The notes below the pieces were generated by a model. It was not told where the DNA came from, made no database searches, and saw only the letters and a program-made list of their open reading frames with translations. From NCBI RefSeq assembly GCF_047663525.1, contig NC_092616.1, forward strand, positions 5,555,501-5,619,500: a stretch of DNA of 64,000 nt, given 5' to 3'. A program made the translations under genes and the position numbers. The stretch comes from Anas platyrhynchos (taxonomy: Eukaryota; Chordata; Aves; Anseriformes; Anatidae). How positions within the stretch are numbered: position 1 is the first letter of the stretch; each line of letters begins with the position of its first letter. Positions 44,405 through 56,343 of the stretch are shown here, piece by piece.

Positions 44405-45780
44405 AGACTGCTTGTGTCGCTTCATCCGCCGTAGCAAAGCACTGCCCTGATTCACACCACCATCTCCATTAGGCACACGGGCACATCCCAAGGATGCCCA
44501 GGCTTCTCCGTGCAGCACACAGGCATCTCCCTGGAGCACCCAGCAATCTCCCCAGACCACCAATCTTGCTAGCAGGACCTCGGCACAAGTCCTCTGATCA
44601 AGCCGTCTTTTCCAAGGAGCGTTCTGGCAACTCCCTGGAGAAGCCAAACATGTTCCTGGGGAAAGTAAAAGTCTCCCCTGGGAATACAAGCATCTTCCTG
44701 AAGCACCCTCCATGGCACCCAAGTATCTCCCCAGGGAATATAGGCACCTCTTGAAATCAGAAATACTTCCTGCAGGACACGTGAGCATTGAGCTGGAGTA
44801 GACAAGCATCTCCCCAGGACACCTAAGCACTACCTTTTCCCTCTCAGGCATCTTCCAAGGGCATTCCAGCACCTCACGGGAGATCCCAACTCTAGGTGGG
44901 TTCACCTGAACAATTTCCGCTGTGAACCCATCTCCTGCTGATGCTCTAAGACATCGCCCAAAGGCATACAAGCATTTCTTGGAGGAACCCAGGAACCTCT
45001 ATAGAGAACCCAAGCACCTCCTTGGAAGAATGAAACACCTCCCTGGGGAACAGTAGAATAACCCCATGGGTGCCCAAGCACCTGCATAGGTCACCCCAGA
45101 AGATCTTTCAAGAACCAAGGAATTCCCTCCATTGATGAAGCACCTCTATGAAGAAATCCTATCCTGCCCCGGGTCAGAGAAACCTCCCTGGGTAAATCAC
45201 GCAACGTCCTGGAGGAGCAAAGGATCTTCTTGGGTGTACAAGCATTTTCCCGTGGTAGGCAAGCACCTCCCTGGGGACAACCAGCACCTGCCTCTGGGTC
45301 ACTCATCCCCTTCCCTGTGGAACACGAGCATCTTGTCGGGACAACCAAGAACCTCCCTAAAGCACTGAACAACACACTTAGTGCAGTCCAGCAACTCCCT
45401 GGAGCACACAACCTGCTCTCTGCTGGACCCAGGCAACTCCGGAGGTTCCAAGTGACCCCAGAGGAATCAAGCACCTTCCTAGAGAGCCCAAGGATATTCC
45501 CAGGGCACACAAGCACCTCCCTGGGGCACATAGCATATCCCAGGGGCAGAAGAAAAGCCTCCCTGGAGCACACAAGCCTCTGCCCTCCTAACAAAAGTTT
45601 CTGCCCCTGCCATACAACTCCTGCAGCACAGAAGCACCTCCCTGGAACACCCAAGCACCTCACTGGAGCACCCAAGAATCTCCCCACCGCACTCCTACAT
45701 CTGAGTGGAGAACCCGAGCGTCTCCTCGGGTCATCAAAACACCACCTGGGGCACACAAACTTGCTGTCACCCCTTGGATT
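44405..45780. repeat. Degenerate minisatellite downstream of the CCDC81-like gene, unit A
   Basis: About 1.4 kb of imperfect repeats of roughly 20-30 bp around CCAAGCACCTCCCTGG and CATCTCCCCAGG. Frames are open on both strands because of the repeat; no gene is supported. Confidence 0.75.
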
Positions 45781-45810
45781 TTTCAGAAGTGATAAACTTT
45801 TCCTCTCTCT

Positions 45811-45876
45811 CCAGAAATGACTCTCAGTCTTTCCCATGACAGACCTGTCATGGGACAGACCGAGAGTCATTTCTGG
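45811..45876. repeat. Long hairpin (inverted repeat), unit A
   Basis: Two 32-nt arms, 45811-45842 and 45845-45876, separated by 2 nt (AC), match at 30 of 32 positions when one is reversed. The arms begin CCAGAAATGACTCTC. A transcript would fold into one nearly perfect stem. It lies just before the broken CCDC81-like fragment. Confidence 0.85.
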
Positions 45877-45885
45877 AGCTTGAAG

Positions 45886-46076
45886 AGCTCAAGTTCCCCC
45901 AGAAGACCCCGTGGCCCTGGAGCTGTTTCTCTTAGCGACCCTTCCTCTAGGACCTTGTTCGGAATGCTGCAAGCAACTTGGGCTTGCTGTGGCACTGAGG
46001 ATGTTGCTTCTCCTTGCAGATGACGTCAAGGTCGAGCCGCTGAACTACCTGCAGCTAGCGCGAGCCACCTCCTTCC
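45886..46076 (+). pseudogene. CCDC81-like intron 3/exon 4 fragment, unit A
   Basis: Copy of 40167-40353: the end of intron 3 and about 60 nt of exon 4 (DDVKVEPLNYLQLARATS), cut off by the LTR at 46077. It keeps a better splice acceptor (CTTGCAG) than the full gene (TTGGAG), so it derives from an earlier or different copy. It is not a gene. Confidence 0.8.
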
Positions 46077-46697
46077 TGTTATATGTTGCCCCTTAATTAA
46101 TTTTCAGAGAGCATTGCATTAATAATAGAAAGGAATTTATTGAGTAAGCAACATCAAGCAAAACAGCGCTGGGCAGCCGGGGAGTCTCGGCTCCGCCAAC
46201 GGCGCGCACCTCACCCCCGCCAGGGTCCCTTTTTATATCTTGGTAATTCCAGGATTATGCAGCACATCCTGGTATATTCTGCGACTGCGCGCACTGTTGC
46301 TAGGGGGTCGTCTTTGTCCCTCTGGTGGTCGTGAAGATGAAGGCCGTAGTCTTCCTCAGCGTTGTGGTTCAACTTCTTTTTTTATTTGGTCATGTTGGCC
46401 CAGCGTGAGACAGGAAGGCAGGATGTTGATACGCTAGGTTAGCAACTTATCAGGAGATGGTTACATGAACTTTGCAACAGTGTCTTTGAACAAAAGAGGC
46501 AACTGAGATGCAGAAGGAGAGAAGGGGAGGGGGTTCTCTTTTTTGTTACATTAGGCAAAAGAATTTTCATAGTGTCTAGCCAAGCATTATCCAGCTCCTT
46601 ACTTCAGCAGGGAGCTTTTGCAACTCCCGCTCCTCAAGCGGAGCTCCTTGTTTTTATAATACAAAAGACAATGAACAAGCATTTATTGTGTATTACA
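46077..46697 (-). mobile_element. Complete solo LTR with target duplication, unit A/B junction
   Basis: 621 bp, ending in TG and CA on either strand, flanked by CTTCC on both sides (46072-46076 and 46698-46702). On the minus strand it contains an AATAAA at about 46136-46141 and the CAGCGCTG motif shared with the LTR at 920, so the two belong to related families. The 5-bp duplication shows a true insertion. The left flank is the CCDC81-like fragment and the right flank is the minisatellite. Confidence 0.85.
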
Positions 46698-46700
46698 CTT

Positions 46701-47093
46701 CCCAGCTCAAACTGGGACCCCCAGCCCCTTCCCATTATGAACTGGGACCCTTAACCCCTTCCCAGTATGAATTGGGCCCACCCCAGTACAAAGTGGGACC
46801 CCCATACCCTTCCCAGTATGAACTGGGCCCATTCCACTGCAAACTGGGAACTTTCCCAGTACAAAGCAGGGCTCCCAGCTCCAAGCCAGCTCAAACTGGG
46901 ATTGTCCCCAGCTCAGACTGGGACCCCCAGCCCTTTCCCAGTATGAACTGGGCTCCCCAGCCTCATCCCAGTACAAACTGAGACCCTCAGCCCTTTCCCA
47001 GTATGAATTGGGCCCGTCCCAGTTGGAACTGGGCCCCCCAGCCCCATCCCAGTACAAACTGGGCCCATTCCCAGTACAGACTGGCCGCCTTTC
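46701..47093. repeat. Palindromic minisatellite, unit B
   Basis: Practically identical to 36474-36865 in unit A, at an offset of 10,227 bp. Confidence 0.9.
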
Positions 47094-47110
47094 CCTTTGC
47101 CCCGCCCCCC

Positions 47111-47229
47111 GTTGCCAGGCAACCGACGCCATTTCGTCCTGCCCCGCCGGGCTGCCCGCACTGCGCATGCGCGCGCGCCGGCCTCCCATTGGCTCCCGCC
47201 CCGCGGCTTCAAACTGTCCGGCGGGAGCG
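47111..47229 (+). promoter_or_regulatory. CpG-rich promoter with X-box, unit B
   Basis: Same sites as in unit A: X-box at 47111-47123, NRF1 palindrome near 47162, inverted CCAAT box near 47188, TTCAAA near 47208. Confidence 0.7.
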
Positions 47230-48472
47230 ATGGCGGCGGAGGCTGCGGCTGGTGCGGGGGGGGGCTTGTGGGGGGGGATCTGAGGGGATCTGTGGGGATT
47301 TGGGGGAAAATGGGGGGCTGGGGGGGCTCAGGGGGGTTTGGAGAAGGGGTGCGAGGCTCTGGGGGGCGTCTGGCGGTGAGGGGAGAGGGGCTGTGAGGGG
47401 CAAAAGGGGCTGTGAGGGGCATTTTGTGAGGGAACAGGCTGTGAGGGGACGTTTTGTGAGGAGATGAGGGGTTAAAGGACGCTTCGTGAGGGGAGAGGGG
47501 GCTGTGAGGGGATATTTTGTGAGGGGATGAGGGGCTGTGAGGGGGCATTTTGTGAGGGGATGAGGGGTTAAGGGACACTTCATGAGGGGACAGGGACTGT
47601 GAGGGGGTATTTTGTGAGGGAACACAGAGCTGTGAGCGGAAAAGGGGCTGTGAGGGGACAAATCCTGAGGCACTGGTGTGTGAGGGAACATTTTGTGAGG
47701 GGCTGCGAGGGGGACAAGGGGCTGAGGGGACGGGGCTGCGAGGGGGCATTTTGGGGGTGTCAAGGGGCTGCGAGGGGACAAATCCTTAGGGAAGCAGTCA
47801 GGGAAGGGACATTTTTTGAGGGGACGGGGGGGCTTTGAGGGGACACTTTTCTAGGTGACAGGGGGCTGCGAGGACCCGGCGTCCACCCAGCCCCCCCTCA
47901 ACGGCTGCCAATGCCCCCCCAGCACCCCCCCGGCGGGTTCAGGTCTGCGTCCGCCTGCGCCCCGGCCCCCCCGGTGAGGAGCCCTGCCTGCTGCCCCTCG
48001 ACTGCCACACCCTGCAGCTGCGTGAGGACCCCCCCCACGCCCCCTCCTGCTACCGGTGAGCCTCGGGAGGGGGATGGCGGGCAGCACCCATGGGTGCTCC
48101 CCCCCTCCCTCACATTTTAACCCCTTTTTCCCCTCAGCTTCGATGCTGTTTACGCCGCCGCCAGCTCCACCGCCGCCGTCTACGAGGGCTCCGTCCGCCC
48201 GCTGCTGGCCCAGTTCCTGGCCGGCCGCGACGTCACCATTCTCGCCTACGGGCCCAGCGGCTCCGGTGAGCCTCGACGCCCCCTCCCCATGCCGCGGCGA
48301 CCCCCCAAAAGGCTGACACGGTGCCTCCGTGCCCCCCCCAGGGAAGACTCACACCATGCTGGGCGGTGAAGGGGAGCCCGGCTTGGTGCAGCGCGCCCTC
48401 GAGGAGCTTCTGCAGGCCGTGGGGGCCGGCCGCCGCCTCAGCGTGGCCTGCATGGAGGTGTACTGCGAGGAG
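47230..48472 (+). pseudogene. KIF22: KIF22-like kinesin, first four exons only (unit B)
   Basis: Exons 47230-47251, 47923-48055, 48138-48265 and 48342-48472, each equivalent to unit A. The visible coding change is GAT to GAG in exon 2 (Asp to Glu). The P-loop GPSGSGKT and the splice donors are intact. As in unit A the gene stops after exon 4, at the C-rich repeat, and lacks most of the motor. The conserved frame of both copies reflects how recent the duplication is and is not by itself evidence of function. Confidence 0.65.
47357..47852 (+). repeat. G-rich tandem repeat in KIF22-like intron 1, unit B
   Basis: Copy of 37130-37625, offset 10,227-10,228 bp. Confidence 0.8.
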
Positions 48473-48597
48473 GTGGGCTTGTGCCCCGTTCCCCCCCCTC
48501 AAATCGCCCCCCTTTTGGTCCACCTCCCCTCCCCAGGTGCCGGTGTCCCCCCATTTCTCGACCTGTGCCATCCCCAGTCTCCAGATCTGCATTCCCC

Positions 48598-48820
48598 TAT
48601 AGGCAGATGCCCCCCAGACCCCACTATAGCCCCCAAAAAAGCATAACCCCCCCCCCAAAAACATATTCCCCCCCCAAATCCCCATATTCCCCCATATGAC
48701 CACCCCAAAATCCCCATTTTGCCCCCATATGCCCCCCAAAATCCCCATTTTGCCCCCATATGCCCCCAAAATCCCCATATTCCCCCATATCCCCCCCGAA
48801 ATCTCCATTTTGTCCCCAGG
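48598..48820 (+). repeat. C-rich tandem repeat after KIF22-like exon 4, unit B
   Basis: Copy of the repeat at 38370, longer by about 31 bp through one extra CCCCATTTTGCCCCCATATG-type unit at about 48730-48770. This accounts for most of the length difference between units. Confidence 0.75.
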
Positions 48821-48825
48821 TGCAG

Positions 48826-49028
48826 CCTGGTCCCTGCTGGGCACTGCTTGGGTGCTCCCCAGCGCTGTCCTTCTGTGGCCAGGAGTGGGGTCAGCAGGCA
48901 GCAAGCTTGCACTGGGCGACCCTCGCTGACGGGCGGAGGGAGGAGCAGGGGCACCTTGCAGAGGAGCTGTGGTTGAGGAGCCAGGGCGCGCATCCCTTGT
49001 CCTGAGCTGAGGGCCAGCAGCAAGCGAG
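48826..49028 (+). promoter_or_regulatory. Probable CCDC81-like promoter and 5' UTR, unit B
   Basis: Copy of 38567-38769 in unit A, offset 10,259 bp. Confidence 0.55.
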
Positions 49029-52000
49029 ATGGAGGGCTGCTGGAGGGTGACCATCGCCTCTGATATGGTTTCCCAGTTCCCAGTGCTCCTGAATCTCTCC
49101 CCCAAAGGTAAGGGTGTCAGGAGCCCCTTCGCAAGGGGTGGCCCAGGGGCTGCCAGCTGTCCTAAGCTGCAAGTCCTGGGCTGGGGGGTGGTGGCGGTGC
49201 TGGACAGAGCTGGTGGCTGCTGCAAGAGCCCTGCCTGAGGGTCCCGCTGGGCTCAGGGGACAATGTGGCAGCCAGGACTCCTGGCTCCTGATGCTAGGGC
49301 TGTCCTCAGCCCCAGGGCTCCTCTGGGCATGGCTCAGCCTCCTCGTGATGGGGACAATCCAGGGCCAGGTTTCCCTGGGAGCTGCTGCCTCTTTGGGATC
49401 TGGCTCTGGGAGGAAAGACCTCTGGTGTCCCAGAGACTGGTGTGGCCTGCAGCTCCACAGGCCTCTCAGGAATGTCCCAGGAATGCCCGCATGGTGTTTT
49501 TCAGGGGGGCTCGCGTATGCCTGCATGTGTCCTCGCCTGGGTGAGGTGCTTGCCAAGAGGTGGTGAGCTGGCTGGCCTGGAGCCTGACCTGGCTTTTCCT
49601 TGCTTCCCAGAGACTGAGGCTATCTGGGATGCTGTATCCGAGCAAATTCTGGAAGCGCTGAAGCGGGATAAGGTGGGCTGGTGTCCTGGGCCCTGCAGAG
49701 CAATCCCTACCCGAGCACTGAGACCGCCCAGGGTGCCCGGAGCAGCTTGCTGGCCAGCTGGGAGAGAAACCAAGGCCAGATCTGCTCTGCTTCTCAGGGG
49801 TTTGGCACACCCTAGGGCTTCACTCTTCCCTGCGGCCTGAGTGGAGAGGGCGAGCAGAGAGATGGGGGAATATCCTGGGTCCGTGCCTAGGATAATCAGT
49901 CCCAGGCCTAAGCTGTGTGCTGGAAACCTCTGGGCTCTTCCCTAGCCAAGGGATGGTGGCAAATCCTGGGAGGGGGGTGATGAAAGAAACGGAGGATGCG
50001 GCTCTTCTCCAAAGCTTTCCAAAGTGCCCCACCTTGCCCCATTGTCCCTCAGGAGCGGGCAGGGCACAGAGCAGTGTCCCCCTGCTCTGAGAGTCATCCC
50101 TTTTCCCGTCTCTCAAGAACTCCCTCCTCAGCCTTTCTGTCTTCTCTGTGTGCAGGCTGTTCAGGTTGCGGGACTCGGGACCTTTGCTGTTCTCCAAGAG
50201 CAATTCCACGTCAAGCAAAAGCGGCTCTTGATTCGCAAACCCTTCTTCCAGCTGGACGTTGATGAGGGGTGGCTGGAGGACATGTACTGTCCCCCTGAGA
50301 TCCTCCCTGGTGAGAAGGCAGCAGCCCCCCTCTTCCTGCCCCATGTCCGGAAGGATTTGTTCTCCCTGCTCTTTGGAAAGGCCTGGGAGAGGCAGAGGAT
50401 TGTCTCCAACGGTCAGGGTGGAGCTTGAGTTCCCCCAGAAGACCCCGTGGCCCCGGAGCTGTTTCTCTTAGCGACCCTTCCTCTAGGCCCTTGTTTGGAA
50501 TGCTGCAAGCAACTTGGGCTTGCTGTGGCGCTGAGGATGTTGCTTCTCCTTGGAGATGACGTCGAGGTCGAGCAGCTGAACTACCTGCAGCTAGCGCGAG
50601 CCACCTCCTTCCCACTGTACGTGGAGCAGGAGTGTGTGCAAGAGACCATCATCTTGTACTGTTGCCTCCTGAAGAACAAGGAGCACGTCCCCTTTGCCTT
50701 CAGGGACGTCGGTGTTTTGACGTGCGAGGATGATTTCCTGTGCATGAAGTTTTATCCGGACTGTGTTAAACGTCTGGAGAGCGCTGAGGACCTCATTGCA
50801 ATGCTCCACAGTGTAAGCTGGTGATGTTTTGAGGGCTACTTCAATTTCTTTGGGAATCCTGTGGAAGGGTGATCAATGCGACCGCTGTTGGCCAGCCTGG
50901 ACACGGCAGGCCAGTCAGATGCCTTTCCCCACGCCTGCCCCATTAGCTGCTTTCTCCATTAGCTCTTCTGAGCGTCTGGATGCTGGCCGCTGCAAAAGGC
51001 CTGGCAGCGTTACTGTACAGCCTCAATATTCTGCCATGCTCCTCCAGAGCAGAGCAAAGGTGGATGGAAGAGGCTTTGGAGGAGGGTTTTGGAGAGAAGG
51101 CTTTCTTTTGGCTTGGGAGACAGGTCTGCTTCCTGTCAATGAGAGCCCTGAGAAAAGTGCCTCAGAAACCCTCCAGCAGGTCTGTGTCTCTTTGCAGAGA
51201 ATGTGGCCGGCACACCCGACTGCCTTGAGTGGAGAGACCACCGCTCGTGCGATCCAGATGTTCCCAAGGTGAGTGCATTTCCTCCGCAGCCCTTGGCTTC
51301 CCACCTCCTCCTTTGGAACGTGCGCGGTCGGGTCTCCACGCTCAGCATCCAGTCGGGGCTAAATCCTGAAGAGACTGGGTCCTGGTTAACTCATGCTGAC
51401 TTTCGGCTACGAGTGTCTTCACCTGGCGAGGAGGGGCATTGCGGTTGTGCTTCTTGTGCCCGTGCTGCCGCGATTCCCCTCAGAGAGAACTGCCTGCATG
51501 TGGAGGGGAATTTAGGCTACCTTTTCTGGTGTTGCGGGAAGCTTGACAACAAACCCCATGCGTGAACGTGACGGAAGAGGGATGCCATGTCCCGTGCAAC
51601 ACCAGGAGGATTACTGCCAGCAAGCTGCAACGGGTAGGAGGCCAGCCTTCTTCAAGCCCGTGTCATTTCTTTGCCGGGTTTCATCTGACTGTGAGGACAA
51701 GGCCAGAGGCCAAAGTGTGGTTCGCCTCGCAGCAGCAAGCTGCAGGAGAGTGCAGGATGAGAGGAGGTAAGGGTCCGTGCTGTCTGGGGGTGGTCCCTGC
51801 CCCATGCTGGCTGACTGCAACCAGCTTAAAAGGCAGTGCCCATGCGGCTGCTCTGAAGAGCTTCCTCCTTTCCTAGTTTCATTGTGCCATCCTGGCAAGC
51901 TGCTGCAGAGGCGGAAGCTTTCCCTCCCCACGGTGAGAAGCTGGGAGCCAGGCACGAGGCAGCAAGATCTGGAGAAGAAGCCTTCCACCAGGTGAGACCC

Positions 52001-54658
52001 TTGGGGGAAAGGAGGAAGGAGCCACTTGCAGCCACACAGGAGAGATGTCCCCTTTGGACCCACCAGGCGCAGGGACTCAGAAAGGCTCCTGACACCCGTC
52101 CCGGAGGAGGCCGCTCTCTCCACGCATGGCAAGCGTGCAGCACGTTTGCCTGAGACTGGCACGCCAGCTTCATTTTCCACCAGGGCCCTGATCCTTGGGG
52201 GAGCTGGATGCAGAGCCGTGTTGCAGAAGCTCTTGTCCCTTCAGGAGCCCCCCCACATTGCAAGAGTCCATCTCTTTGTCTGTGGGAGCAAACGTCCCCT
52301 GCGGTTTCTTCCAGCTGCCCCGCAGCTTCTTCCAGCCTAAGGAGCTGTGATACCAGATGGAAACGTTTCTTTCCAAACGATATCCCAGACTTTGTGGCAG
52401 GCACAAGAGAGTGCCGAGGGAGGGAGGTGGCATGCCTGCCCTCCTTGCCTGATGGCGTTCTCCGATGTTGCTGGCTCCCCAGCGATAATCTGCTTTCCAC
52501 CCATAAGCCCGGCTGGGCCGTATTGGTGTCTCTAGGATCCTGTCCTTGCACAAGACACTGCTCCTCTCCTTCTGCCACCACAGAGGGCCTGGATACGGGC
52601 ATCGCGAGCCTTCCTGAAGGCAGCTGGTGCCACTGCTTCGCGGTTGGCTCTCTCCGTGTCTGCTGAAGCGAACACGGCCAGTCCAACACCCATTCGCTGC
52701 GGAACTGCCGTCTGCTGCAGAGGCTGACGCAGCTTGCGAGCGCGGACTGGAGACCGAATTCCCCTGGGCTCATGCAGCCTCCCGGTGTCTGTTTGCAGTG
52801 TGCTCCCCCCGTGTCCAGGCAGCTCCCCCAGGACAAAGAAGACAGACAGGCAGGAAGCAGCTCCTCAAGCCAAGTCCACCAGCACTGCGCTCCCTACTCC
52901 CGAAGCCTCTCGGAGATTGGTGCAGGTACCTGCTCTGCCTTGCTGCAATGACCACGCGGTTTGGGACTGTACTAAAGCCTCTTTGTGTGGAGCGATCCCA
53001 AGCCGGACCCTTGGGATGCGTTCATTTTCACACTTGTTACCTCCTTCTTCTCTTCCTCGGGAGATGGAAGGTGGTGTCCCGCACACCTTCCCTGCCTCTT
53101 GCTGCCTCCCGTGTTGCCATGAGCCGCTTCATTTGGACCAGGGGCAATGGAAAAGGAATGAGGGCTTTCTGGGTCTTTGATGGCAGAGGTCTTTGGTCCA
53201 ACAGCTGAGACCAATCCTGTCTGCCGTTGTGTTTTTTGTTTGTTTTCCTCCAGGAGGTCTGGAACCTGTCCTCGCAGTGGGACCAAACAAAGAGCTCATG
53301 GCCCTTGTACCAAAAGCGAATAAAGCAAGCCCGGGCAGAAATGGCTGCTTGGGGAGCCTGGTCTCAGGGGGAGGACCGAGAGACACCTCAGGTACTGGCC
53401 ATGACCAACACCGCTGAGAAGAGCAGCGATCCTCCCCGCCAGGGCTCCGAGGGGGGCAGGTCCCAGGGTGGTGGGAGCAGGACGGGCACCAGGGCGCAGG
53501 GCAGGGCTTTGCCTGCTCCTCCCTGTGAGGGAGAGGCTGTCAGCAGAAAGCGAGGGATCAAAGCAGCAGCCAGACGTGGGCCGGCAGTGCCGAGTCGCCT
53601 GCTTCCCAGGTCCTGCTGCAGGGTCCTTTCAAGGGGTCCTCTGGGAAACAGCAGCCGTGTGTCCAGTCCTGTCTGATGAGAGCGTCTTCTCCTTGCATCA
53701 GGTCACCAGGCAACATGATTGGATTCCCCATCCCCCAGCCCAGCCCAGGAGCAAGGAGGTCGTGAGGAGGTGGAGGAAGGTTCAGATCCCTGCCCCAGAA
53801 GAGGAGTGGAGAGCGGCAGCCAAGCTGGAGAGCCTCCAGCCTGAGTAAGTGTGTGCCGGCTGCGTTCACGTGCTGGGGCACTCGAGTAGCTGCTGAGCGA
53901 CGTCAGGAGATGTCCAGCAGCCCGGTCCCTGAGTCCTGGGCTTGCCTATGACACCCTTGGCTTTCTCCTAAAGCGGGCATGACCTTGGTTACCGCCAAGG
54001 CCTAAAAGTCATCACAGGGCGGAAGGGTGGGTGCACGTGGCACCGCGTGGGTGCAGGGTCTGGATGAGGGGAGAGGCAGAAGGGGTGTCTGGCAGAGGCT
54101 GAGGGATCCCTTTGTCCTGGTGTTGCAGCCACCTTTCCCCACGAGCACTGCAAGTTTTGAAAAGGTCGGAGCCGCATCGCAGTCAACAAAGGGTGTTCAG
54201 AAGTGCTGCGGAGGAAAAGCGGCTGCGGCAAGAGCAGCAGCAGCAGCGGCTCCCCTGGTAAGTATCTCCAGAAAGGGATGGTGCTTCCCGCTGCTGCAAG
54301 GCCCGTCCTTCCCGTGGGAGCAGCACTGGGACAGAGAGGGCATTCCGGGGCCCTCCGCTCCCCCTGCCTCAGCCCCAGGCTGATGAGCTTGGGCACTAGG
54401 CATCTGTCGCAGCTGACGGCAACCTTGAAGCTTCATGGGAAGCAGACCCCTACGTGCACGGCCCGAGCTAAGCCTGCAGTACTTCTCTGCGTTCAGCCTG
54501 TACACAACCTGATCATCCTCTTTTCTTTCTGACTCCCTAGCGCTAGATGCTGGTACCGCAACGGAGGGGAAGGTGCTGGGAATGCTGAAGGCAGCAGCGG
54601 AGCTCTGAGCAAAGGGGCTGGGAAGCTCTCCCGCTTTCCACCCCTGAATGGAAAATAA
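49029..54658 (+). CDS. CCDC81: CCDC81-like protein gene, unit B
   Basis: Exons equivalent to unit A: 49029-49107, 49611-49672, 50156-50309, 50556-50812, 51198-51268, 51606-51766, 51877-51991, one starting at 52077 (end unresolved), 52799-52925, 53254-53391, 53702-53844, 54129-54257 and 54541-54658. The two HU-like domains and the coiled-coil end are intact. Coding differences from unit A that I can see: exon 4 EPLN to EQLN, exon 11 RIQQA to RIKQA, exon 12 IPAAEEE to IPAPEEE, and two extra glutamines in exon 13 from a CAGCAG insertion. All keep the frame, so both copies could be expressed. The stop TAA (54656-54658) overlaps the poly(A) signal. Exons 8 and 9 are as uncertain as in unit A. Confidence 0.75.
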
Positions 54659-54659
54659 A
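54654..54659 (+). other. Poly(A) signal of CCDC81-like gene, unit B
   Basis: AATAAA overlapping the predicted stop, as in unit A. Confidence 0.65.
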
Positions 54660-54669
54660 GAGCACAGCC

Positions 54670-56047
54670 AGACTGCTTGTGTCGCTTCATCCGCCATAGC
54701 AAAGCACTGCCCTGATTCACACCACCATCTCCATTAGGCACACGGGCACATCCCAAGGATGCCCCGGCTTCTCCGTGCAGCACACAGGCATCTCCCTGGA
54801 GCAGCCAACAATCTCCCCAGACCACCAGTCTTGCTAGCAGGACCTCGGCACAAGTCCTCTGATCAAGCCGTCTTTTCCAAGGAGCGTTCTGGCAACTCCC
54901 TGGAGAAGCCAAACATGTCCCTGGGGAAAGTAAAAGTCTCCCCTGGGAATACAAGCATCTTCCTGAAGCACCCTCCATGGCACCCAAGTATCTCCCCAGG
55001 GAATATAGGCACCTCTTGAAATCAGAAATACTTCCTGCAGGACACGTGAGCATTGAGCTGGAGTAGACAAGCATCTCCCCAGGACACCTAAGCACTACCT
55101 TTTCCCTCTCAGGCATCTTCCAAGGGCATTCCAGCACCTCACGGGAGATCCCAACTCTAGGTGGGTTCACCTGAACAATTTCCGCTGTGAACCCATCTCC
55201 TGCTGATGCTCTAAGACATCGCCCAAAGGCATACAAGCATTTCTTGGAGGAACCCAGGAACCTCTATAGAGAACCCAAGCACCTCCTTGGAAGAATGAAA
55301 CACCTCCCTGGGGAACAGTAGAATAACCCCATGGGTGCCCAAGCACCTGCATAGGTCACCCCAGAAGATCTTTCAAGAACCAAGGAATTCCCTCCATTGA
55401 TGAAGCACCTCTATGAAGAAATCCTATCCTGCCCCGGGTCAGAGAAACACCTCCCTGGGTAAATCACGCAACGTCCTGGAGGAGCAAAGGATCTTCTTGG
55501 GTGTACAAGCATTTTCCCGTGGTAGGCAAGCACCTCCCTGGGGACAACCAGCACCTGCCTCTGGGTCACTCATCCCCTTCCCTGTGGAACACGAGCATCT
55601 TGTCGGGACAACCAAGAACCTCCCTAAAGCACTGAACAACACACTTAGTGCAGTCCAGCAACTCCCTGGAGCACACAACCTGTTCTCTGCTGGACCCAGG
55701 CAACTCCGGAGGTTCCAAGTGACCCCAGAGGAATCAAGCACCTTCCTAGAGAGCCCAAGGATATTCCCAGGGCACACAAGCACCTCCCTGGGGCACATAG
55801 CATATCCCAGGGGCAGAAGAAAAGCCTCCCTGGAGCACACAAGCCTCTGCCCTCCTAACAAAAGTTTCTGCCCCTGCCATACAACTCCTGCAGCACAGAA
55901 GCACCTCCCTGGAACACACAAGCACCTCACTGGAGCACCCTAGAATCTCCCCACCGCACTCCTACATCTGAGTGGAGAACCCGAGCATCTCCTCGGGTCA
56001 TCAAAACACCACCTGGGGCACACAAACTTGCTGTCACCCCTTGGACT
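54670..56047. repeat. Degenerate minisatellite downstream of the CCDC81-like gene, unit B
   Basis: Copy of 44405-45780 with scattered substitutions and a 2-bp length difference near 55447. Confidence 0.75.
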
Positions 56048-56077
56048 TTTCAGAAATGATAAACTTTTCCTCTCTCT

Positions 56078-56143
56078 CCAGAAATGACTCTCAGTCTTTC
56101 CCATGACAGACCTGTCATGGGACAGACCGAGAGTCATTTCTGG
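56078..56143. repeat. Long hairpin (inverted repeat), unit B
   Basis: Same hairpin as 45811-45876, both arms unchanged, while the surrounding minisatellite has collected differences. Confidence 0.85.
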
Positions 56144-56152
56144 AGCTTGAAG

Positions 56153-56343
56153 AGCTCAAGTTCCCCCAGAAGACCCCGTGGCCCTGGAGCTGTTTCTCTT
56201 AGCGACCCTTCCTCTAGGCCCTTGTTCGGAATGCTGCAAGCAACTTGGGCTTGCTGTGGCACTGAGGATGTTGCTTCTCCTTGCAGATGACGTCAAGGTC
56301 GAGCCGCTGAACTACCTGCAGCTAGCGCGAGCCACCTCCTTCC
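56153..56343 (+). pseudogene. CCDC81-like intron 3/exon 4 fragment, unit B
   Basis: Copy of 45886-46076, again truncated by the LTR and again with the TTGCAG acceptor. Confidence 0.8.

Noticed and set aside
44228-45870. Minus-strand frames of 247 and 259 codons with repeated cysteine and glycine
   Set aside because: They read the degenerate minisatellite backwards; no motif beyond the repeat itself.
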